The position numbers were made by a program, and so were the translations under genes. Positions 1 to 5,062 of a stretch of DNA of 7,031 nucleotides are shown one piece after another. The stretch is taken from the NCBI GenBank assembly GCA_937874445.1, contig CALNAL010000286.1, forward strand, positions 1 to 7,031, read 5' to 3'. The DNA comes from an uncultured Acetobacteraceae bacterium (lineage in GTDB: Bacteria; Pseudomonadota; Alphaproteobacteria; Acetobacterales; Acetobacteraceae). The stretch's first letter is position 1. Each line of letters begins with the position of its first letter. Under the pieces are notes generated by a model. It saw only the letters and a program-made list of their open reading frames with translations. It was not told where the DNA came from and did not search any database.

Positions 1-179
1 ACATCGGCACCAACGACATGGCCAACGTGCGCACCGCCGTCAACGCGCTGGAGACAGCGCTGGCCCTGGCGACGGCGCTGCTTGGCCTGGTCTCGGCCGG
101 CCCCGCCGCGCCGCGCGTGCTGATGAGCCCCGCAGCCATGTTCCGCGCCGTCGGCCTCGCCGAGCCGGACCAGGCGTGA
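1..179 (+). CDS. C-terminal end of an unrecognised protein (5' partial)
   Basis: An open frame enters from the left edge (first full codon at 3) and ends at TGA 177-179, showing the last 58 residues of a protein. The visible part is Ala/Leu-rich with one hydrophobic stretch (about residues 16-33, around ETALALATALLGLVSAG), then a Pro-rich turn and a short polar tail ending EPDQA. That stretch could be a membrane helix or a packed amphipathic helix. I do not recognise a family. Its stop lies 11 bases before the next ATG, and the strong Shine-Dalgarno of that gene overlaps the stop, so the two are very probably co-transcribed. By position it belongs to the phage-like block. The coding call rests on the open frame, codon use and tight spacing to a convincing gene; the function is unknown. 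Confidence 0.55.
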   Translation, partial: IGTNDMANVRTAVNALETALALATALLGLVSAGPAAPRVLMSPAAMFRAVGLAEPDQA

Positions 180-190
180 GGAGGCCTGCC

Positions 191-943
191 ATGGTTCCCT
201 CGCGTCGCAAGCTCGGCCTGATCCACCGGCCACATCCGCGCCTGCCCCGCATCGGCGCCGCATTGGCCGGGCGACAGCCGCCCGTGGCCGTGGACTGGCA
301 CCGCCACATCGACCTCGACGGTGACGCCCTCGGCAACGACCAAGTCGGCAACTGCGTGGAATGCGGAACGCTGCGCGCGATCCAGATCATGCGCACCGTC
401 GCCGCGGGGGACAGGCGCAAACCCGCCACCGCGGAGGCCCTGGCGCTCTACCGCACCTGGGCCGGCTGGGATGGTACCGCCGCCACCGACCTCGGTACCG
501 CCTCCGATGTCGCCGCCGCGCTCTGGGCGAGCCAGGGCGTGGCCTGGGGAGAGCAGTGGCACGACCTGCCGACGGTGGCCGGGTTCAACCCGAGGATCAT
601 GAGCCACCTGCGCGCCGCCATCGCCTGGCTCGGGCCGGTGCAGCTCGACCTCGATCTGCCGGCCGCGGCACGGGGGCAGCAGGTCTGGAGCGTAGTGGAC
701 GGCCCCGAGGGGCGCCCCGGCTCGTGGGGGGCGCATCGCGTCTGCGTCGGCAAATACGACTCGGGCGGGTTCCGGGTCGTCACGTGGGGACTGGAAATGC
801 CGGTGACGGAGGCATTCATCGAGACCTATGCGCTCGATGCCACGGTGGCCATCTCGCGCTCCTGGCTCGACGTGACGGGTCGTTCCCCGCTCGGGCTCGA
901 CCTCGACGCCCTGGCTGCGGAAAGCCGGGCCCTCAACGGGTAG
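191..943 (+). CDS. Papain-like cysteine peptidase (C1-like) domain protein, phage-associated type
   Basis: This 250-residue protein has the layout of a papain-fold cysteine peptidase. The likely nucleophile is Cys55 in GNDQVGNCVECG (residues 48-59), at the start of a helix. The likely catalytic His182 lies in GSWGAHRVCVG (177-187), followed by a strand and a TWG motif (198-200) in the place of the NSWG of papain. No signal peptide or membrane segment is seen, so it may be a virion or cytoplasmic protein. The ATG at 191 is chosen because GAGGAGG at 178-184 sits 6 bases upstream; an in-frame GTG at 176 would overlap the previous stop but has no good ribosome site. It lies between an unknown phage-like gene and small membrane proteins. 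The fold assignment comes from motif order alone. The substrate is unknown, and whether it is an active protease or a structural relative is inference. Confidence 0.7.
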   Translation: MVPSRRKLGLIHRPHPRLPRIGAALAGRQPPVAVDWHRHIDLDGDALGNDQVGNCVECGTLRAIQIMRTVAAGDRRKPATAEALALYRTWAGWDGTAATDLGTASDVAAALWASQGVAWGEQWHDLPTVAGFNPRIMSHLRAAIAWLGPVQLDLDLPAAARGQQVWSVVDGPEGRPGSWGAHRVCVGKYDSGGFRVVTWGLEMPVTEAFIETYALDATVAISRSWLDVTGRSPLGLDLDALAAESRALNG

Positions 944-963
944 GACGGGGGACAGGGTTTCCC

Positions 964-980
964 CGCGGGCGCTCCCCGCG
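964..980. terminator. GC-rich hairpin between convergent ends
   Basis: CGCGGG at 964-969 pairs perfectly with CCCGCG at 975-980 around a 5-base loop. It fills the gap between the stop of the + strand peptidase gene (943) and the stop of the small minus-strand membrane protein (981-983). The position suits a bidirectional terminator, but there is no T-run on either side, so intrinsic termination is unproven. Confidence 0.35.
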
Positions 981-1187
981 TCAGGGCGTGGGCCCGGCAG
1001 GTCCCCTCGGCATGTGGAGCGCATGCCGCGCGCTCGCCTCCACGGCGACTTCCGCGGAGGGGCCGGCATCGTGCGCATAGGCAAGGGCCAGCAACGCAAC
1101 AAGGACCAGCAGGGCGGCATCCACCCTCGGCCAGATGAACCCAAGGGGAACAAGCGCCAGCATGATCGCGATGAGAAAAATCGTCAT
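981..1187 (-). CDS. Small two-helix membrane protein
   Basis: A 68-residue frame runs from ATG (complement of 1185-1187) to TGA (complement of 981-983). It reads as two hydrophobic helices, about residues 2-19 (TIFLIAIMLALVPLGFIW) and 24-40 (AALLVLVALLALAYAHD), joined by a short PRVD turn, then a charged, Ala/Pro-rich tail of about 28 residues. The clean hydrophobic pattern does not look like an antisense shadow, because no good + strand gene covers this interval. GAAGAGCTGGG just upstream is only a modest ribosome site. A hairpin lies just past the stop, and a TTGACA element lies about 60 bases upstream of the start. A small holin-like or accessory phage membrane protein is possible, but I recognise no family. 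The longer open frame upstream in this phase overlaps real + strand genes and is not supported. Confidence 0.45.
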   Translation of the reverse strand: MTIFLIAIMLALVPLGFIWPRVDAALLVLVALLALAYAHDAGPSAEVAVEASARHALHMPRGPAGPTP

Positions 1188-1223
1188 GGCCCAGCTCTTC
1201 AGTGCCCCGGACGGAGCGCGAGC

Positions 1224-1254
1224 AGAAAATTGACCAAACGTTATGAATGTCAAT
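1224..1254 (-). promoter_or_regulatory. Possible promoter/operator between divergent genes
   Basis: Between the small minus-strand gene and the next + strand gene is an A+T-rich island. Read on the minus strand it holds a perfect -35 hexamer TTGACA (complement of 1248-1253), with weak -10 candidates 16-18 bases on (AATTTT, ATTTTC or TTTTCT, at about 1224-1231). On the + strand the same island begins with TTGACC (1230-1235), so TTGAC and GTCAA form a dyad with a 14-base spacer, which could be a regulator site. The -10 is poor, so this is tentative. Confidence 0.3.
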
Positions 1255-1607
1255 GGGCAATCGGCATACGCCTGCCGGCCCAATACCTCCTGAACTGGCT
1301 GAACCTCCTGGACCATGCCGGCAACTGCCTGCTGCTGGGTGATGCCGACGAGACCATGAGCGCCCGACTCGCACGGGCCCGCAACGCCGGACGGCGCTGG
1401 GCGTTCTGGCTCTGCCGCGCACTCACCTGGGTCCAGATCCTGCTGACCGCAGGACGCCTTCGCCACGACCACGGCGACTACGCGCTGGACAAGCGGATGC
1501 GCCCGAACTCGCGCGAGATCCTCGACCTCTGCCATTGGCCCCCGCGGCTGCGCCGGCACCCGGCCAGCGAGGTGCGGGTCATCGAGAGCGAGGAGGGGCG
1601 GCCATGA
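1230..1607 (+). CDS. Small conserved prophage-type protein of unknown function
   Basis: This frame encodes a roughly 110-125 residue soluble protein. Its core reads QYLLNWLNLLDHAGNCLLLGDADETMSAR in two overlapping pieces (QYLLNWLNLLDH, GNCLLLGDADETMSAR), followed by a basic stretch and Trp/Cys-rich helices (RRWAFWLCRALTWVQ) and a charged C-terminus. From memory it resembles small proteins of proteobacterial prophages with an LLN...GDPDET(L/I)SSRAxKAR signature; their role is not established as far as I know. The start is unclear. TTG 1230 is the first plausible codon after the putative promoter; CTG 1272 would give MPAQYLLN, closer to the family start, but neither has a good ribosome site. 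The frame is open further upstream to 1014, but that part is basic and low-complexity and overlaps the opposite-strand gene. Its TGA (1605-1607) overlaps the ATG of the next gene (ATGA), implying translational coupling. Confidence 0.6.
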   Translation: MTKRYECQWAIGIRLPAQYLLNWLNLLDHAGNCLLLGDADETMSARLARARNAGRRWAFWLCRALTWVQILLTAGRLRHDHGDYALDKRMRPNSREILDLCHWPPRLRRHPASEVRVIESEEGRP

Positions 1608-1804
1608 CCCTGGCAATCTCGCAAGCCCTGACAATCCCTCTCTGGGCCCTGCCGTTGATTCTGCTTTGTGTCGTTGGAATCTGGGAATTCTGGAAGGCTG
1701 ACGATGACACCAACTGGTGGGAAGCGGAACGGCGACATTCGACGCTCGGGCTGCTCGGATGGCTCGGGGCGATCCTGTTGGTGGTGGGAGGACTTCTGCT
1801 CTAA
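1604..1804 (+). CDS. Two-helix small membrane protein (holin-like)
   Basis: This 66-residue protein has two predicted membrane helices: about residues 9-27 (LTIPLWALPLILLCVVGIW) and 48-66 (LGLLGWLGAILLVVGGLLL). They are joined by a charged, Trp-rich loop (EFWKADDDTNWWEAERRHS). The ATG at 1604 is preferred because GAGGAGGGG lies just upstream at 1588-1596 and the start overlaps the previous stop as ATGA; the frame is open further 5' but without support. Size, two-helix topology and phage-like neighbours fit a class II-type holin or a small lysis-module protein. That is inference from context, not a family match. It ends at TAA 1802-1804, and the lipoprotein that follows overlaps it or starts immediately after it in another frame. 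Confidence 0.6.
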   Translation: MTLAISQALTIPLWALPLILLCVVGIWEFWKADDDTNWWEAERRHSTLGLLGWLGAILLVVGGLLL

Positions 1805-2312
1805 CCACCGCATCGGAGCGGGCCTGGCGTTGCCCCTGGTGCTGGCCTTGACCGCGTGCGCCTCACAACGCCAGGTCGAGCAGGTGCAGGGCTGGGCGAT
1901 CGGGCGTCCGCTCGACGCGCTCGAAACCTGCCTGGGCGTGCCCGACCATACCGACAGCCGAGCGGAAACCCTGTGGGCCCAGTGGAGCTACACTACCGCG
2001 GCCGACAGCGCCTCGATCCCCTTTGCCGGGCTCGCCCTGCTGCCCGTGACCTGGCCGGCCAGCCTGGCCTCGTCGGGCTCGGCCAACCTGGGCACGGCCG
2101 GGTCCTGCCGGGTCGTGGCCACCGTGCGCGCCGGGCGGGTGGTGGCGCTGCGCTACAGCGGCGACAAGGCGGGGGTCGCGGGACCGGACGCGCGGGGTGC
2201 TCCGCTGGTCAGCGGCGGCCTCGCCGACGCAGAGGGACGCAGAGAGGCCCCCCCGGACGGGAACGCGTCCCCGCCAGCCGGGGGCGATCCCGGCCGGCGG
2301 TCCAGCGACTAG
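1704..2312 (+). CDS. Lipoprotein with unclear start, possibly decayed 5' end
   Basis: The core is a lipoprotein signal: GLALPLVLALTAC with lipobox Leu-Thr-Ala-Cys, acylated Cys at codon 1857-1859. A compact globular domain follows (WAIGRPLDALETCLGVPD, WAQWSYTT, SCRVVATV, GRVVALRYSGD) and then a Gly/Pro-rich tail. The domain pattern recalls the SmpA/OmlA type of small outer-membrane lipoprotein, but I am not sure. Outer-membrane anchoring is inferred from the lipobox. The start is the problem. ATG 1704 has GGAAGG 6 bases upstream but gives a 51-residue leader, far too long for a lipoprotein. A better-placed Shine-Dalgarno (GGGAGG 1786-1791) points to about 1797-1803, where no start codon exists. 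CTG 1824 gives an 11-residue leader with no basic residues. The natural start may have been lost. The last residues cover a strong hairpin and the stop overlaps that of the convergent gene. Confidence 0.5.
   Translation: MTPTGGKRNGDIRRSGCSDGSGRSCWWWEDFCSNHRIGAGLALPLVLALTACASQRQVEQVQGWAIGRPLDALETCLGVPDHTDSRAETLWAQWSYTTAADSASIPFAGLALLPVTWPASLASSGSANLGTAGSCRVVATVRAGRVVALRYSGDKAGVAGPDARGAPLVSGGLADAEGRREAPPDGNASPPAGGDPGRRSSD
2226..2245 (+). repeat. 10-bp tandem duplication
   Basis: GACGCAGAGG (2226-2235) is followed directly by GACGCAGAGA (2236-2245), 9 of 10 bases identical. Ten is not a multiple of three, so if one copy is recent it shifted the reading frame of the lipoprotein tail. With one copy removed the frame would continue past 2312 to about 2424. 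Confidence 0.6.
2271..2300. terminator. Long GC-rich hairpin near convergent gene ends
   Basis: Bases 2271-2282 pair with 2289-2300 over 12 positions with a single A-C mismatch (2276/2295), around the 6-base loop GGCGAT. It lies 8 bases before the CTAG where the + strand lipoprotein and the minus-strand DUF4387 gene both stop. The position fits a bidirectional terminator or transcript-protecting stem. Neither strand has a T-run after it, so factor-independent termination would be atypical; a REP-like element is an alternative. Confidence 0.4.
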
Positions 2313-2647
2313 GCGGCCTCCTTCGTCCAAGGGATGGCGATCTCGGCCAGCGGCACATGCTGCTGGCAGGCGTGCATGTCCGTCTCGCCGATGCTGCCCT
2401 GGGGGTTCCTGCGCGGGATGGTGATCTTGATCGCGTTGATGCGCTCAAAGAACCCGAAGGTGACGATCTCGTTTTCCGAGATCCGGTAGAGCCGCGCCAC
2501 CAGCGCGCGCGTCACCACGCCGGAATCGCGGACCCGTCGAAAATCCTCGTTGCTGGCAAAGATGACATCGAAGGTCACCTGGAAGGGACCGGAATTCTTG
2601 CTGCGCACCACCTTGGCGATCTCGCGCAACCTACGTTCACCGGGCAT
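2309..2647 (-). CDS. DUF4387 family protein, partner of AtuA
   Basis: This complete 112-residue protein has the recognisable DUF4387 pattern: RSKNSGPFQVTFDVIF (residues 15-30), GVVTRALVARLY (43-54), NAIKITIPR (71-79) and GSIGETDMHACQQH (84-97). The family occurs either as a separate small protein beside an AtuA/DUF1446 protein or fused to its C-terminus; here it is separate. Its biochemical role is not established; co-occurrence suggests a subunit or accessory domain of the same enzyme. It is soluble, with no signal peptide. The ATG (complement of 2645-2647) lies 2 bases after the AtuA stop, so translation is almost certainly coupled, with GGAG in the end of AtuA as a ribosome site. Its TAG shares CTAG with the stop of the convergent lipoprotein. 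I see no damage. Confidence 0.85.
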   Translation of the reverse strand: MPGERRLREIAKVVRSKNSGPFQVTFDVIFASNEDFRRVRDSGVVTRALVARLYRISENEIVTFGFFERINAIKITIPRRNPQGSIGETDMHACQQHVPLAEIAIPWTKEAA

Positions 2648-2649
2648 CC

Positions 2650-4017
2650 TCAGATCTCCACGTATTTGATTGGAAACGGCTCGATGGGAGTGTCCACTTC
2701 CATCAGGTGATAGACGTTGAACTTGCAGACCTCCCCGAGAGGAATCTCCAGGGGCGTGACCGGCGAGCCGCAGTTTCCGGCCGTGGCGATGCGCCCGGGA
2801 TAGGGGGCGTGCAGCAGGTCGGTGCGGATGCGCCCGCAGATCGAGTTGGCAAGCTCCTGGCTCACCGCGGCAACCTCGGTGATGACGCAGAGCTCCTTGG
2901 GTTGGCTCTCCATGTCGGGCTCGAGATCGCCCATCACCCCGTTCTTGCCGTAGAGGTGGAAGACAATCTGGTATTTGTCGGCGGGCACATCGGGGAAGTA
3001 GGCGGTCCGCACGCGGTTTTCGATCTCGCGCGTCAGTTGATCGATGGCGCGGATGAAGGCGGGGTCGCGCGCACCCTGGATGGCGATGGTGCGGAAGCCG
3101 ACGCACTTGGCCCCCTCGAGCTTGACCGTGTAGTGCTCCTCGGGAATGAAGCGACTGCCGCTTACGCGCACCCGCCGGTCAGTAACCTGTTCGTAGGTAC
3201 AATCGGAAAGATCGAGCATCCCGCCCGGTCCGCGCAGATGGAAGGGATGCGGCTTCTCGTAGAGCGTATGCGCGGCAACGGAGGCACAGGTGCAGCGTTC
3301 GGCCGGATTAAGCGGTTCGAGTTCGAAATAGTCTCGGTGCATGAAGCCGAAGATGCAGCGTCCGACAGGTTCGGCGCAGAGGGCCCCGCACTCCATGATC
3401 TTGCCCATGTGCCAGGCCAGGGCCGGGTCCATGCCGCGGCGGATGCAGGCGGCGGCCGTGGGAGAGGGATCGTAGGAGCGCCCGGTGATGATGAGGTCGA
3501 GCTTACCATATCTCTCCAGAGCGGTGAGGAACGGCTCGACGCCCATCTGGGCCACAATGTTGCTCGCCGCGGCCACCTCCTCCTCGGTCAGCGGCGGGGT
3601 TCCGTCGAGGGAATGCACCCGCCCCTCCTTCATGCGGCGGCGGATGAGATCCTTGTCGATGCTGCCACCGATCGACGCGGCGCGGAAATGATAGCCACGC
3701 TCGCGCGAGATCTGATGCACCATGTCGAAGAACACATCGAGATGGGCGTCGGTCCCATCGCCCCCGGCCGAAGAGATGTAGACGGGGACCTTCCGCCCGG
3801 CGGCGGCCTCGAGCAGCACCGAGATGTCCTTGAGGTAGGCCTCGGGCGAACAGGTCATCGCCCCCAGGCCCAGCTTCTGCGGGCCGCTGTCGGTCGATCC
3901 GGAATCGACAGTGATCACGTCGGGCCTCATGTCGAGCCCCTTGCGAAACCATTCCAGAGGGAACCCGTATCCCAGCATCCCCGTGGGGGTGAGGATCCGC
4001 ACTTCATCGGTCGGCAT
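2650..4017 (-). CDS. AtuA family protein (DUF1446), acyclic terpene utilisation type
   Basis: This complete 455-residue soluble protein is of normal length for the DUF1446/AtuA family. Conserved-looking stretches are TPTGMLGYGF (10-19), DSGSTDSGP (38-46), SSAGGDGTDAH (82-92), GRSYDPSP (179-186) and GKIMECGALCAEP (205-217), with a Gly/Pro-rich region near residues 300-310. The name comes from the Pseudomonas atu cluster for citronellol/geranate degradation, but related proteins occur in many catabolic loci and the reaction is undefined, so the substrate here cannot be inferred; I give no gene symbol for that reason. The ATG (complement of 4015-4017) is well supported by AAAAGGAGG (complement of 4023-4031) 5 bases upstream. 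It lies 64 bases downstream of the broken MFS gene and 2 bases upstream of DUF4387. The frame is undisturbed, unlike the transporter and regulator. Confidence 0.88.
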   Translation of the reverse strand: MPTDEVRILTPTGMLGYGFPLEWFRKGLDMRPDVITVDSGSTDSGPQKLGLGAMTCSPEAYLKDISVLLEAAAGRKVPVYISSAGGDGTDAHLDVFFDMVHQISRERGYHFRAASIGGSIDKDLIRRRMKEGRVHSLDGTPPLTEEEVAAASNIVAQMGVEPFLTALERYGKLDLIITGRSYDPSPTAAACIRRGMDPALAWHMGKIMECGALCAEPVGRCIFGFMHRDYFELEPLNPAERCTCASVAAHTLYEKPHPFHLRGPGGMLDLSDCTYEQVTDRRVRVSGSRFIPEEHYTVKLEGAKCVGFRTIAIQGARDPAFIRAIDQLTREIENRVRTAYFPDVPADKYQIVFHLYGKNGVMGDLEPDMESQPKELCVITEVAAVSQELANSICGRIRTDLLHAPYPGRIATAGNCGSPVTPLEIPLGEVCKFNVYHLMEVDTPIEPFPIKYVEI

Positions 4018-4081
4018 GATAGCCTCCTTTTGCCATCATTGTGGATTAATCCGAAAACGTATTGAATTATGTCATCATGGC
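4018..4081 (-). promoter_or_regulatory. AT-rich leader of AtuA with palindrome GGATTAATCC
   Basis: The 64-base gap between the MFS remnant and AtuA is much richer in A+T than its surroundings. It holds the AtuA ribosome site (complement of 4023-4031) and a perfect 10-base palindrome GGATTAATCC (4043-4052). It could carry an internal promoter or operator that lets AtuA-DUF4387 be expressed without the lost upstream promoter. I see no convincing -35/-10 pair. Confidence 0.3.
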
Positions 4082-5062
4082 TTAGTGGGAGATTTCCTCC
4101 AGGGAACGCCCGCGCGTACGGGGTCCGAACACGCCAATCGAGATCATCACCATCAGCATCGAGAAGGAGATCAGCGCGAACACACCGCCCGTGCCGTAGT
4201 GGTTGAGAAAGAAGGCAATCAGGAAGCTGGTGATGGCGGTGGAGAGCCGGCTGAAGGAGTAGACGAAGCCCACGGCACGGGCCCGGATCTTGGTGGGGAA
4301 CAGCTCGGCCTGGTAGGGATGGTAGGAAAGCGAAAGCAGTGTCGAGAAGGCGGTGATGAGGACGCCGAAGATCACCACCAGCACAGGGTTCGACATGAGC
4401 GCGAACAGCGGCCCGCAGATGCCCACGCCGAGCGCGGCGGCAACGATCAGCCACTTGCGCTCGAATCGCTCGGCGACCGTCAGCCCCTAGATGATCGGGG
4501 TGATCGGATAGGCCCAGGCGATGCAGAAGGCATAGAAGAGGCTCTTGGTGAACCCGTGTCCCTGGGCCGAAAGCAGGGCCGGCAGCCAGTTGGTGAACCC
4601 GAAGAAGCCGATGGTCTGGAAGAAGTTGAACACCATCATCATGATGGTGCGCCCGGTATAGGGTTGCCGCCAGATGTCGCGGAAGGTGGCGTCAGACTTC
4701 ACCTCGGCGCGGACGGGACCGATCGGCGGCAACGACCGGCCGGTGGCGCGTTGGGCGCGAGCCTCCATGTCCGCCGCGACCGCCTCAGCCTCCGCGCTGC
4801 GGCCCTGCAGCGCGAGCCAGCGCGGCGATTCCGGAAGTTTCTGCTGCAGCGCCCAGATCACGAGCGCCCCACTCGCGCCAATCAGCACGACCCAACGCCA
4901 TCCGGCGCCACCGAGCGGATCGATGGGGATCAGCAGCCAGGCCAGAAAGGCCAAGCTAGGCACTGCGAGATACTGGACGAAGTGGTTGATGGCAAAGGCA
5001 CGCCCTCGCATCGCCGCGGGAGTCAGCTCGACGAGATAGGTGTCGATGGTGACGAGCGGCAC
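4082..5062 (-). pseudogene. MFS transporter remnant: 5' truncated, with in-frame amber stop
   Basis: Read on the minus strand from about 5062, the frame gives the latter two-thirds of a major facilitator transporter: VPLVTIDTYLVELTPAAMRGR in pieces (PLVTIDTYLVEL, PAAMRGRAF), LPESPRWLALQGR in the central loop, TIGFFGFTNWLPALLSAQG, then AERFERKW and HPYQAELFPTKIRARAVG, and the typical sugar/acid symporter end FGPRTRGRSLEEIS before TAA. It resembles metabolite:H+ symporters. Two lesions are visible. The first roughly 120-140 residues (about four helices) are missing, because upstream of about 5062 the sequence becomes a LysR gene on the other strand. A TAG at 4487-4489 interrupts the frame between ITPII and GLTVAERF, leaving 191 codons before it and 134 after. 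Its place before AtuA suggests it once imported the pathway substrate. It cannot make a working transporter as written. Confidence 0.85.

Noticed and set aside
361..1080. A 239-codon + strand frame overlapping the peptidase gene
   Set aside because: Arg/Gly/Pro-rich shadow frame typical of GC-rich DNA; the overlapping frame has clear papain-like motifs and a strong ribosome site.
981..1808. A 275-codon minus-strand open frame
   Set aside because: Only the last 68 codons look like a protein. The rest is antisense to the prophage-type and holin-like genes and has no coding character.
1..2312. Prophage attachment site, integrase or tRNA that would define the ends of the phage-like block
   Set aside because: No integrase, tRNA or flanking direct repeat is visible within the window, so prophage origin rests on gene types only.
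2309..3106. DUF4387 as a 265-residue protein with a long N-terminal extension
   Set aside because: The extension is an out-of-phase reading of AtuA with an Arg/His-rich shadow composition. The ATG at 2647 directly after the AtuA stop gives the normal family length.
2707..4065. A 452-codon open frame on the + strand
   Set aside because: It is the antisense of the AtuA gene. The protein is a low-complexity mix of Gly, Asp, Arg and His with no family pattern, while the minus strand gives a clear DUF1446 protein with a ribosome site.
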